Origin: Bacillota bacterium
GTDB lineage: Bacteria > Bacillota_A > Clostridia > Lachnospirales > Lachnospiraceae
Direction of reading: 5' to 3'
DNA length: 64,000 bases
Assembly (NCBI GenBank): GCA_023407175.1
Contig: JAEYMU010000026.1
Location: forward strand, 1-64,000
The number at the start of each line of letters is the position of its first letter. The first letter of the stretch is position 1. Position numbers and translations under genes: made by a program. Shown here one piece after another: positions 53,622 to 62,584 of this stretch. The notes under the pieces are model-generated. The model searched no databases and was not told where the DNA came from. It worked only from the letters and a program-made list of their open reading frames with translations.

Positions 53622-56351
53622 ATGAGAGGTACCTTAACTAATCTTACGGTAAATCCCTGTAAAATGTGTATGCCGATGGGGGCAATGACTGCATTCTACG
53701 GAATAAAAAAATGTATTTCCATCCTTCACGGTTCACAGGGCTGCAGTACCTATATCAGAAGGCATATGGCAACCCACTATAATGAGCCTGTGGATATTGC
53801 GTCCTCTTCACTTACAGAGGAAGGGACCGTATACGGAGGAGAAAAAAACCTGATTAAAGGACTGATAAACCTGATTAAGGTATATAATCCTGAGGTAATT
53901 GGAGTTGCGACTACCTGTCTTGCGGAAACCATCGGTGAGGATGTCAGAAGAATCGTCGACAAATTTTATGAGGAATATCCCCAGTATAGGCAGGTTTCCA
54001 TTATTAATGTATCCACCGCAGGCTATGCCGGGACCCAGTATGAGGGTTTTATGGCTGCACTGTATCAGATCGTGAAATCAACTCCGATGGAGACAGGTAT
54101 CAATAATAAGGTCAATGTAGTCACCAGCCAGATATCTCCGGCAGATACCAGATACCTTAAGGAGCTGCTGGAGGGCTTTGGTCTGGATTATATCCTGCTG
54201 CCCGATTTGTCGGAGAATCTGGATGACGGACATAATGAGGTTTATCAAAAGCTCCCCCAGCACGGAACCAGCCTGGGAGATATCAAGAAAATGGCAGGAG
54301 CCAGATTTACCATAGAGCTGTCGACCTTTGCGGATACGGGGAAATCTGTGGCGCAGTATTTATACGAAGCCTACGGAGTCCCTTATAAAAAATGTAATCT
54401 GCCCGTCGGACTCCGGGATAATGATGTCTTGTTAAAGCTGCTGGAGGAGGTTTCCGAAAACAGAATACCGGAAAAGATAAAAAAGGCGCGGGCCAGATTT
54501 CTGGATGCGATGATCGACGGACATAAATACAATGGAGAAGCCAGGGCGGCCATCTACGGAGAACCGGATTTTGTCTACAGTACCGTAAGGATGTGTGTGG
54601 AAAACGGCGTTATGCCACTCATTGCGGCCACCGGAAGCAAATGTCCCGGCTTTCGGGAGCTGCTGGCAGCAGAGATACAGACCGTCGCGGACGCCTATTA
54701 TATAGATCGCTATGAAGTTCTGGATGAGATTGATTTCCAGACCATCGGAGAGCTGGCCAGAGAGCTTGAGGTAAATATTCTGATTGGTAATTCCGATGGC
54801 AGAAGAATAGCGGAAAAGCTGAAGCTGCCATTGGTAAGGCGAAGCTTTCCGGTGCATGACCGGGTAGGCGGACAGCGGCTTCACACCCTTGGCTTTGAGG
54901 GAGCCCTGACCTATCTGGATGATATCTCCAATGAAATACTCGGCCGTAAGGAAATAGGCTTTCGGGAAGAGCTTTATGAGAAGTATTATAAGGGGAATAA
55001 AACAGAGACGGACGAAATAAACATAAATAAATCAACAGAAGATAAAGCTGGGAAAAAGGAGGTACTGAAAGAAATGGTACAGGAGGAAAAGAAAGAAAAA
55101 ACAATGGAAGAAAAGACGGCCACCCATCCCTGTTATAACTGCGGAGCCCATCAGTATGCCAGAATGCATCTGCCCGTCGCCCCCAAATGTAACATCAGCT
55201 GCAATTACTGTTTAAGAAAGTATGACTGTCCGAATGAAAGCAGACCGGGTGTCACCACGGCAATCCTGAAACCGGAGGAAGCCTTTGCCAAATATGTCGA
55301 GGTAAAGAAGAAGGTTCCCAATCTATCCGTGGTTGGAATTGCAGGGCCGGGAGATGCCCTTGCTAATTTTGAGGAGACAAGGAAAACCCTGCAATTAATC
55401 AGGGAATATGATCCGGAGGTAACCTTCTGCCTGTCCACCAACGGCCTGATGCTTCCCCAATATGCCCAGGAATTGATTGAGCTGGGGGTATCCCATATTA
55501 CGGTGACCATGAATGCAATTGACCCAAAGATCGGTATGCAGATCTATAAATATATTGATTATATGGGTGTGAGATATTATGGTGAATCGGCCGCAGCAAT
55601 CCTGATGTCCAATCAGCTTGCCGGTATCCGGCTGCTCACAGCCAAGGGAATTGTCTGTAAAGTGAATATTGTAATGCTGAAGGGAATTAACGAGCATCAC
55701 ATCCCTGAGGTGGTTGCCAAGGTAAAGGAGCTGGGTGGTACGATAACAAATATCATGCAGCTCATTCCTGTTCAGGGGAGTGTATTTGAGAAGCTTCCGC
55801 TGGTAAGCAATCTTGAGATTATGGAGATGCGTAAAAAATGCGGCGAAACCATGAATCAGATGTATCATTGCAGGCAATGCCGGGCCGATGCTATCGGAAC
55901 CTTGGATAATGACCTGTCAATCGAATTTAATGCCTGTCATAAGCAGGAGGGCAAGCCTGCAGAAAGTAAACCGGAGAAAAAGGAACAAAGCCTTGTAGAT
56001 AGTACGGAAAGTGTTCAGGTCGCAGTTGCATCCCGCAGCGGGATGATCGTGGATCAGCATTTCGGTCATGCGACAGAATTTTATATCTATGAGTATGCGG
56101 ACGGAAATGCCGTATTCAAGGAAAAAAGACCAGTGGGACAGTATTGCCGGGGCGCGGACTACTGCGGAGAAAATGAAAACAGAATGGATGTCATCATAAG
56201 AACTATTTCCGATTGCAATGCAGTGATTGCCATGAGAATCGGAGAGGCGCCAAAGCAGAAGCTTAGTGATAAGGGAATCAGGACCTTTACCACCTATGAT
56301 CGGATTGAGGATTCTGTCAAATGGGCCGGGGAAAAGCTGATTATGGACTAG
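53622..56351 (+). CDS. nifN-B: NifN-NifB fusion protein
   Basis: A 909-aa fusion. Residues 1-455 are NifN (NPCKMCMPMGAM, HGSQGCSTYIRRH, ATTCLAETIGED). After a charged linker rich in Lys/Glu (about 460-500), a radical SAM NifB domain begins HPCYNCGAHQYAR with CNISCNYC near 523-530, followed by GIAGPGDALANF. A NifX/NifB C-terminal cofactor-binding domain (about 795-905, DQHFGHATEFYIYE) ends it. It makes NifB-co and passes it on within one chain, as in C. pasteurianum. GGAGG and a CTGCCGGCAG palindrome precede the ATG. Confidence 0.95.
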   Translation: MRGTLTNLTVNPCKMCMPMGAMTAFYGIKKCISILHGSQGCSTYIRRHMATHYNEPVDIASSSLTEEGTVYGGEKNLIKGLINLIKVYNPEVIGVATTCLAETIGEDVRRIVDKFYEEYPQYRQVSIINVSTAGYAGTQYEGFMAALYQIVKSTPMETGINNKVNVVTSQISPADTRYLKELLEGFGLDYILLPDLSENLDDGHNEVYQKLPQHGTSLGDIKKMAGARFTIELSTFADTGKSVAQYLYEAYGVPYKKCNLPVGLRDNDVLLKLLEEVSENRIPEKIKKARARFLDAMIDGHKYNGEARAAIYGEPDFVYSTVRMCVENGVMPLIAATGSKCPGFRELLAAEIQTVADAYYIDRYEVLDEIDFQTIGELARELEVNILIGNSDGRRIAEKLKLPLVRRSFPVHDRVGGQRLHTLGFEGALTYLDDISNEILGRKEIGFREELYEKYYKGNKTETDEININKSTEDKAGKKEVLKEMVQEEKKEKTMEEKTATHPCYNCGAHQYARMHLPVAPKCNISCNYCLRKYDCPNESRPGVTTAILKPEEAFAKYVEVKKKVPNLSVVGIAGPGDALANFEETRKTLQLIREYDPEVTFCLSTNGLMLPQYAQELIELGVSHITVTMNAIDPKIGMQIYKYIDYMGVRYYGESAAAILMSNQLAGIRLLTAKGIVCKVNIVMLKGINEHHIPEVVAKVKELGGTITNIMQLIPVQGSVFEKLPLVSNLEIMEMRKKCGETMNQMYHCRQCRADAIGTLDNDLSIEFNACHKQEGKPAESKPEKKEQSLVDSTESVQVAVASRSGMIVDQHFGHATEFYIYEYADGNAVFKEKRPVGQYCRGADYCGENENRMDVIIRTISDCNAVIAMRIGEAPKQKLSDKGIRTFTTYDRIEDSVKWAGEKLIMD

Positions 56352-56366
56352 ATTCAAATTATAAAG

Positions 56367-56451
56367 TACCACATGGTATCTTAAAGTCGCCTTAAGGGCT
56401 TCAAGCTACCTGGCGGCTTATGAATAATAAAGCGCTGCCTGACGGCGGCAG
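56367..56451 (+). other. Structured leader of the 2Fe-2S ferredoxin gene
   Basis: Hairpins TACC-ACAT-GGTA (56367-56378), AAGTCGCC/GGCGGCTT (56384-56419) and GCTGCC/GGCGGC (56434-56449) follow one another between nifN-B and the ferredoxin gene, the last one just before TGGAGG. None has a T tail. Confidence 0.5.
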
Positions 56452-56465
56452 AGATGGAGGATTAT

Positions 56466-56774
56466 ATGGTAAAATTAAAGCATCACATTTTTGTCTGTAC
56501 CAGCTGCAGAATTAACGGGCAGCAGAAGGGCTTCTGCTTCTCCAAGGGCTCCGTGGATATTGTTCAGAGATTCATGGAGGCAATCGAGGAAAACGATTTA
56601 TCGTCAGATGTAATGATTACCAATACCGGCTGCTTTGGTGTCTGTGACAAGGGTCCCATCGCGGTGGTGTATCCGGAGGGAATCTGGTATGGGAATCTGA
56701 CCGATGAGGATGTTGACAAGATTGTAGAGCAGCATATTATGGACGGAAAACCGGTAGAAGAATTAATGATATAG
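56466..56774 (+). CDS. Thioredoxin-like 2Fe-2S ferredoxin
   Basis: A 102-aa homologue of the C. pasteurianum 2Fe-2S ferredoxin, which is known to interact with the MoFe protein. KHHIFVCTSCRINGQQKGFC and NTGCFGVCDKGPIAVVYPEG carry the cluster Cys residues. It fits an electron-transfer or MoFe assembly role in this operon. GGAGG lies five bases before ATG 56466; ATG 56454 would place the ribosome site inside the coding sequence. Confidence 0.93.
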   Translation: MVKLKHHIFVCTSCRINGQQKGFCFSKGSVDIVQRFMEAIEENDLSSDVMITNTGCFGVCDKGPIAVVYPEGIWYGNLTDEDVDKIVEQHIMDGKPVEELMI

Positions 56775-56830
56775 TAATTCACATATGGAATTTATGCATG
56801 CGGTGAAAAGCCTTATAAACAAAGGCCGGC

Positions 56831-57895
56831 ATGTGTGAACATCAGTTTGAACGTAGCAGCTGTGGATGGAAAGGGTTATGGGAGGATCAGGAAAGGGGAG
56901 ATGGTAGTATTATTCGATTAATAGACAATACACTGACTTCATTTGATCATAATCTGCCATCGGGGGAAGACCTGCATGCTTTTAGTGAATTATTGTTTAC
57001 GATAGGCGTGGATGCGGTGGAATTATCCGTCAAGGCATATGAAAAAATGGAATATTTGCCGGATAGCCGAAAATTTATTCTGGATATCGATATTGCGGAA
57101 GACAGGTCGTATTATCCGGGCTTTTACCGCTATGTATGCCATCAGGAGACCAATGAGGATGGTCTGATTTATGAGCTGCAGATGAACGATACCAGAGAGA
57201 TTGTAAAGCTAAGGGCACTGCGCGGATGTAAGGAAATTCGTATTGTGGGAATGGATGATCTTATGTGCCACGACTCCTATGAAAGATATTTTAATGAGAT
57301 AATTCATTTTCTACCCCGCAGTACGATAATTCTCTGCCCTGAAAATACTTACGGATGTGCCAGTGCCATAGCTATGCAATGGGCAACGGAGTACGGCAGC
57401 AATATTACCACCAGCTTTGCAGGCTGCAGGAATAATGCTGCCACGGAAGAAGTACTAATGGCCCTTAGATTGGCTGTCAGGTATAAGCCGGGGCGCGATT
57501 TAACTGTGTTTCCGGAGCTGACGGCATTATATGAGAAATTTACAGGGAAAGCAATCGGCAACAAAAAACCGATTATAGGAAAGAACATATTTAAGGTAGA
57601 AGCAGGCATTCATGCGGATGGGATTAAGAAAAATCCAGCCACCTATGAAGCGTACGATCCCGGTATGGTTGGAGGGAGAACCGAGCTGATCATCGGAAAG
57701 CATTCGGGAAGAAGAGCAATTGTTCTAAAGCTGGAGGAATTGGAAATTCCGGTGCCCCCGGAGAAAATCGTTGATAACATACTGAAGTACATCAAAGCCG
57801 TATGTACGGAAAACAGAAAAAGCTTAAGTGATGCAGAGTTTATAGAGCTGGTGAAGGAGGTGGCTGATCATGAAGGAGAAGAAGCACATCGTTGA
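56831..57895 (+). CDS. nifV-omega: Homocitrate synthase omega subunit NifV-omega
   Basis: A 354-aa protein that corresponds to the C-terminal regions of NifV, with GKNIFKVEAGIHADGI, YEAYDPGMVGGRTELIIGKHSG and a partial TIM-barrel-like first half (LIDNTLTS where a catalytic chain has DTTLRDG, so it is catalytically defective). In C. pasteurianum NifV is likewise split into omega then alpha. Homocitrate is the organic part of FeMo-co. The start at 56831 is uncertain; the ribosome site is weak (AAAGG). The end overlaps nifV-alpha by 26 bases. Confidence 0.9.
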   Translation: MCEHQFERSSCGWKGLWEDQERGDGSIIRLIDNTLTSFDHNLPSGEDLHAFSELLFTIGVDAVELSVKAYEKMEYLPDSRKFILDIDIAEDRSYYPGFYRYVCHQETNEDGLIYELQMNDTREIVKLRALRGCKEIRIVGMDDLMCHDSYERYFNEIIHFLPRSTIILCPENTYGCASAIAMQWATEYGSNITTSFAGCRNNAATEEVLMALRLAVRYKPGRDLTVFPELTALYEKFTGKAIGNKKPIIGKNIFKVEAGIHADGIKKNPATYEAYDPGMVGGRTELIIGKHSGRRAIVLKLEELEIPVPPEKIVDNILKYIKAVCTENRKSLSDAEFIELVKEVADHEGEEAHR

Positions 57896-58676
57896 TACCA
57901 CCCTAAGGGACGGGGAGCAAAGTCCGGGTATTGCGCTAAAGACCCAGGATAAGGTAAAGATAGCAGCACTGCTGGATGAGCTGGGGGTCTATGAAATTGA
58001 GGCAGGAACACCCGTACTTAGCTCTGCGGAGGAAGAGAGTATTGTTAAAATCATAGAGAATAAGCGTAATGCAAAGATATCGGTCTGGAGCCGGATGAAT
58101 ATGGAGGATGTCCGGCAATCCATCCGCTGTAAGCCGGATATTCTTCATATCGGGACTCCGGTTTCCTATATTCAGATTTATAGTAAGCTGAAGAAGAACA
58201 AGGGCTGGGTTATCAAAAGCGTTCTGGAATGTGTGGAGATTGCCAAAAGCCAAAATGTGGATGTTACGGTCGGGCTTGAGGATGCCTCCAGATCGGACAT
58301 AGGTTTTTTACTAAGCATCATTAGGGAACTGAAAAATGCCGGAGTTAATACCATACGCTTAGCGGATACAGTAGGGGTCTTATCACCCAAACGTACCAGG
58401 GAGCTGGTTGAGACCATTAAAATGAATTCCGATATCCGTATTGAAATGCATGTCCACAATGACCTTGGGATGGCAGTGGCAAATTCCATCGTCGGAGCCA
58501 GGGCGGGAGCGGAGCTGATTGACTGTACCCTGTTTGGTATTGGAGAGAGGACCGGTAATTGCAATTTGCATGATTTTGTCCATGCCTGTGAATCGGTTTT
58601 TCAATTTGCCATGAATAATAAGCAGATACGGCATGTGGAACAGCAGGTTTATACCGAATTGCAGGGAGCTATGTAG
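57870..58676 (+). CDS. nifV-alpha: Homocitrate synthase alpha subunit NifV-alpha
   Basis: A 268-aa catalytic half. HIVDTTLRDGEQSPG (7-21) carries the metal Asp and catalytic Arg, GLEDASRSD and HVHNDLGMA (near 194) provide the metal His pair, and GERTGNCNL closes the barrel. It stops where full-length NifV would enter the C-terminal domains, which the omega subunit supplies. GGAGG lies inside the omega gene. It is the last gene of the nif operon. Confidence 0.93.
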   Translation: MKEKKHIVDTTLRDGEQSPGIALKTQDKVKIAALLDELGVYEIEAGTPVLSSAEEESIVKIIENKRNAKISVWSRMNMEDVRQSIRCKPDILHIGTPVSYIQIYSKLKKNKGWVIKSVLECVEIAKSQNVDVTVGLEDASRSDIGFLLSIIRELKNAGVNTIRLADTVGVLSPKRTRELVETIKMNSDIRIEMHVHNDLGMAVANSIVGARAGAELIDCTLFGIGERTGNCNLHDFVHACESVFQFAMNNKQIRHVEQQVYTELQGAM

Positions 58677-58750
58677 CTCCTGCACAGGCACAATTTATCA
58701 CATAATGCTATTTAACTTTTATCATTTGGTTTTTCATTCTTCTTAACTGG

Positions 58751-58799
58751 AAATCCCGGAGCCTTTAGCAGTTTTTCAAGACTCCGGGATTTCTTTTTG
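58751..58799 (+). terminator. Terminator of the nif operon
   Basis: AAATCCCGGAG pairs perfectly with CTCCGGGATTT, followed by CTTTTT. Confidence 0.85.
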
Positions 58800-58972
58800 T
58801 ATGGGGCGATTTATAATATATTTGTTGCTGCAAAGGATACAGAGTGAAGAATATGGCATTCTGACGGATCCATTCCTATAAATTACGAATATCACAGGAT
58901 TTTGGGGCATATGATTTGCAATAAGAAGCATTATATTTCAAAGCAAGTTATTCCTGAAGGGAGGCAGGCTGT

Positions 58973-59656
58973 ATGCAGGGTGGGTACCAGATGACGGTAC
59001 AGGAGAAGGTGATTGCGCAGGATGTGTATTATAAGAAACACCTGATACTTAGGTATACCATCAAGTATCCCCAATTTATATCCCGGAAGTTCCATACAAT
59101 GGCACACAAATTAAATAATCTGTACCGGACCAAGGCAGTTATGTATGAGAAGTCCAATGTAAGGAAGCTGTATCAGATGGCAATGGCGGATTATGAGTAT
59201 TCGGTTGCCAATAATTATCCGATTCACCAGTTTGAAGCCTTTGTGACCTTTACCGTTACCTATAATCAGAACTGTACACTCAGCTTATATTTTGACCAGT
59301 ATGAATTTACGGGAGGGGCTCATGGACTGACGGTGCGTACTTCGGATACCTGGGATCTTCAGAAAAGCAGAAGAATGGAGCTGCCGGATTTCTTCCCCGA
59401 CTACAGTAATTTGAAGGAGTATTTGGTACAGTCCATTAATCGTCAGATTGATGAACAGATGAAAGAAGGCGATGCCATGTTTTTTGACAATTACACGGAG
59501 CTGACAGAAAGTACCTTCCGAATGAATCATTTTTATTTGACCAAGGAAGGCGTCGTCATCTATTATCAACAATATGATATTGCACCCTATGCAGCAGGAA
59601 TTCTTACCTTTATCATTCCATATGGCCCAGGCGGGGCACGCCGGCCCAGCTGCTGA
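58973..59656 (+). CDS. DUF3298-domain protein
   Basis: A 227-aa protein resembling the DUF3298 (RsiV-like lysozyme-binding/heat shock) family: FTVTYNQNCTLSLYFDQYEFTGGAHG, then RMELPDFFPD, and YQQYDIAPYAAGILTFIIPY near the end. No signal peptide or membrane helix is present, unlike RsiV, so it is likely cytoplasmic. GGGAGG precedes ATG. The function is unknown. Confidence 0.78.
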   Translation: MQGGYQMTVQEKVIAQDVYYKKHLILRYTIKYPQFISRKFHTMAHKLNNLYRTKAVMYEKSNVRKLYQMAMADYEYSVANNYPIHQFEAFVTFTVTYNQNCTLSLYFDQYEFTGGAHGLTVRTSDTWDLQKSRRMELPDFFPDYSNLKEYLVQSINRQIDEQMKEGDAMFFDNYTELTESTFRMNHFYLTKEGVVIYYQQYDIAPYAAGILTFIIPYGPGGARRPSC

Positions 59657-59775
59657 ATACGATAATATCCTAAGACCTCGGAAAGGGATAATCAATAAGG
59701 GGGAAGCTTTGTCTTCAGGCCATCCGGCAAAGCTTCGGACCCTTAAGATGGAATGGATGAAGGAGGGGATACGGT

Positions 59776-59937
59776 TTACTCACCGCCGGGGCCGCTGCGT
59801 GCAGGACTCTTGTCCGGTACCTGTGCATGGCTGTCCTTCATTGAATTGCCGCTGTTACTCTTGCTGCTTCCTGTGGCAGTATTCTTGCTGCTGCCCGAGG
59901 TGGTGTTTTTAAAGCCGTTATTCTTGTTCTTTGCCAT
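59776..59937 (-). CDS. Small basic Asn/Lys/Ser-rich protein
   Basis: A 53-aa protein, MAKNKNNGFKNTTSGSSKNT onward, low in hydrophobic residues. AAAGGAG seven bases before ATG is strong. Composition suggests a disordered or spore-associated product, but this is only an inference. It stands alone, convergent with the DUF3298 gene. Confidence 0.6.
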   Translation of the reverse strand: MAKNKNNGFKNTTSGSSKNTATGSSKSNSGNSMKDSHAQVPDKSPARSGPGGE

Positions 59938-60116
59938 ATAAATCTCCTTTCTGAAATTTTATCTATATTATTTCAAGAAAGAAGGATATTATACATTCCA
60001 TAGTTATTATCTTACAGGACGAACTTATTTGCAGGATAATAAAAAATCACACCTGCAGGTCTGTTTTTTTACAGCAGTTGCAGGCATGATCTTTATTTTA
60101 TAAAATATTGTTTTGA

Positions 60117-61211
60117 TTATAGGGTTATACTGCCCATAGTTAATGACTTTAAAGCCTTCTCATGCAGGGTGTAGGGATGCTTTGGCATAATTGTATTTTG
60201 ATACAATTCCGTAAAGGCTTCTTCCTCCGCTGTTGAGATAGCACTGTCCACAGCATTGTCATAGGCCTCCGTAGATTTGTTGTCAACCATCCGCACAATA
60301 TAGTAGCCGGTGGTATCCTCATAGATTTCACTGACCTCGTTATTTTCCATCTTCTCCATCATCGCCTCGAAATCCTCGGAGAAGGTACTATCGTTTACAA
60401 CGAAGCTGCTTTCCTCATAGGTCAGGTCAGAGTCCTCTGAATCGATCATGGTTGACCAGTCCTCAGTCGTTTTTGCCGTGTCATAGATGGCGCTGATTTT
60501 ATCATAAGCGTCAGCTTTTTCCTCATCGCTTAAATCAACCGTATTGCTGTCCTCATCCGTAGTCTGGGTTGAGATAAATATATATTCAATGTCATATTGT
60601 CTGTAATCATCATAGGAAATACCGTCCTTGATTCCCTCGTCGTCAATATCCAGCTTGTCAATTTCGTCGTCCTTATAGCGTTCTGCCAGGGTAATCTTAC
60701 CCAGCATTTTGGTCAGATAAGACTTTGTGAAATGGTTCTTTTCAACGACATCGGAAGTAATCTGTCCGGACAGAAGGGACTCTACATTTGATTTTATGGT
60801 TGATTTCTCATCGTCGGTCAGCTTATAGTCCTGGGATACGGCTTCCTTATAAAGGATTTCATATTTCAAAGACTGGTCAATAGCATCCTGCTTTGCCTGT
60901 TCGCGGATTGTAGTGCCGGTATCCTCATCATAGGTTGAATCCCAATAGCTGCCCCCAAGCAGCTGGTCATAGTAATCATAGTTGGCTTCAACCGAATAGA
61001 AATAGTAGGACAGGTCCTTCAAATTATATTTCTTACCGTCGATTGTCATCAGTGTCGGTGAGTAAAGCTGATCAAAAAGCAAGGCTCCGATCAACAGCAC
61101 AACGAGTACCAGTGAGGTTATGAGCCAGGGCTTGGACACACTCGTAATCGGTTTTTCACTTCTTTTTACTTCCTTTACTTTTTTTGGTCTTAGTTTCTTG
61201 GAATTATTCAC
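60117..61211 (-). CDS. Membrane-anchored PpiC-like foldase
   Basis: A 364-aa protein: a basic cytoplasmic N terminus (1-28), one membrane helix (29-46), an N-terminal SurA/PrsA-like helical part, then a parvulin-like domain (about 205-330: YDIEYIFIST then DWSTM, EVSEIYEDTTGYYIVRMVD). A role in folding exported proteins outside the membrane is likely. The acidic outer domain (many Asp/Glu) is unusual. It is monocistronic. Confidence 0.82.
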   Translation of the reverse strand: MNNSKKLRPKKVKEVKRSEKPITSVSKPWLITSLVLVVLLIGALLFDQLYSPTLMTIDGKKYNLKDLSYYFYSVEANYDYYDQLLGGSYWDSTYDEDTGTTIREQAKQDAIDQSLKYEILYKEAVSQDYKLTDDEKSTIKSNVESLLSGQITSDVVEKNHFTKSYLTKMLGKITLAERYKDDEIDKLDIDDEGIKDGISYDDYRQYDIEYIFISTQTTDEDSNTVDLSDEEKADAYDKISAIYDTAKTTEDWSTMIDSEDSDLTYEESSFVVNDSTFSEDFEAMMEKMENNEVSEIYEDTTGYYIVRMVDNKSTEAYDNAVDSAISTAEEEAFTELYQNTIMPKHPYTLHEKALKSLTMGSITL

Positions 61212-61472
61212 GTTTCTGCTACCTCCATAGTTTCCTCATTTATGCATGTATACTTTTTCACAGTATTAATATTAATTTTAATCATTTTCCGATATAAGTC
61301 AAGAGATAAGCCGTCCGTTCACAAAATATACTTATCTGTTAATATGAAAAAATTCTTAGGAAAACACAGGGAGGGTGTTTATTTTTATCAGAAACAGGTA
61401 ATATTCCCAGAAGAAATTATATGACTGCCTTTGAAATATAAAATATGTATGATATACTAAAAGCGTAGTGAG

Positions 61473-61539
61473 CATATGCGAGCCTGCTTGCGATATGCGA
61501 TCGGAGCTAGAAATCATGAACATGATTTTTGTTCATGAT
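61473..61539 (+). other. Hairpins in the moxR leader
   Basis: GCATATGCGAG/CTTGCGATATGC (about 61472-61498) and ATCATGAACA-TGATTTT-TGTTCATGAT (61513-61539, perfect 10 bp) lie in the gap 61212-61583. No T tail follows. The rest of the gap shows no gene. Confidence 0.55.
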
Positions 61540-61583
61540 ATAATAAGCAGGAAATTACAAAGTTGGGAAGTGGATGACATAAG

Positions 61584-62546
61584 ATGACATATAATGTGCA
61601 AGCAATACAAATTATGGATGAAGTGAATAAGGTAGTGGTCGGTAAACGTGCGATTATCGGTAAGGTTCTGACGGCCATACTTGCAAAGGGACATATACTT
61701 TTGGAGGATCATCCGGGAGTAGGAAAGACGACACTGGCACTTGCGTTTTCCAAGGCAATGGCACTGGAACACCATCGCCTCCAGTTTACGCCGGATGTTC
61801 TGCCGACGGATGTGGTAGGCTTTCATCTGTTGAATAAGGATGGAGAGGGCTACCAATATAAACCGGGTGCAATTATGTGCAATTTATTTCTGGCGGATGA
61901 AATTAACCGGACCTCATCAAAGACCCAATCAGCACTGCTTGAGGTTATGGAGGAGGGAAAGGTTACGGTGGACAGTGTCACCAGGGAGGTACCCAAGCCC
62001 TTTGTTGTCATGGCCACCCAGAATCCCATCGGGTCCATCGGTACCCAGATGCTGCCGGAATCACAGCTGGATCGTTTTATGGTGCGGCTGACCATGGGCT
62101 ATCCGGATATTAAAAGTGAGATCGGTATATTGAAAGAACGGCATAATTCCAATCCTCTGGACAAGGTAGTCCGCATCGTGGAGAAGGAGGACCTTATGGC
62201 AATGCAGGGCCTTGTGGAAGAGGTTTTTATCCATGATTCCATCTATGAATATATTACCCTGCTGGTACAGCAGACCAGGGAAAATCCGCTGGTGGAGCTG
62301 GGCGTCAGCCCCAGAGGCTCTTTGGCCCTGATGAACATGGTGAAGGCGACAGCTTTCTTAAACAGCAGGGATTATGTGCTGCCCACGGATGTTTCACTCG
62401 TATTTAAGGATGTATGCTCTCATCGAATGATACTGAAACCCAAGGCACGGGTAAATAATGTAACGGTGGACAACCTCCTGGATGACATTATGCGTATCGT
62501 CAAGGCTCCAAGGATTATATCAAAGGAAGTCTATGCAAATGTATAA
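61584..62546 (+). CDS. MoxR-family AAA+ ATPase
   Basis: A 320-aa AAA+ chaperone: Walker A HPGVGKTT (43-50), Walker B LFLADEIN (101-108), sensor 1 ATQNP, and the arginine region PESQLDRF. MoxR proteins act with DUF58 and VWA proteins in assembly or surface stress. The DUF58 gene follows by 38 bases and a third membrane gene follows it, giving the common MoxR-DUF58-transglutaminase order. Confidence 0.9.
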   Translation: MTYNVQAIQIMDEVNKVVVGKRAIIGKVLTAILAKGHILLEDHPGVGKTTLALAFSKAMALEHHRLQFTPDVLPTDVVGFHLLNKDGEGYQYKPGAIMCNLFLADEINRTSSKTQSALLEVMEEGKVTVDSVTREVPKPFVVMATQNPIGSIGTQMLPESQLDRFMVRLTMGYPDIKSEIGILKERHNSNPLDKVVRIVEKEDLMAMQGLVEEVFIHDSIYEYITLLVQQTRENPLVELGVSPRGSLALMNMVKATAFLNSRDYVLPTDVSLVFKDVCSHRMILKPKARVNNVTVDNLLDDIMRIVKAPRIISKEVYANV

Positions 62547-62584
62547 TACAGCCCAGGGCTGGAATGGAAAGGCACTGGTGAAAG

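Noticed and set aside
59574..59912. 112-aa plus-strand frame rich in Cys and Leu
   Set aside because: It overlaps the end of the DUF3298 gene and is antisense to a small gene with a strong ribosome site.
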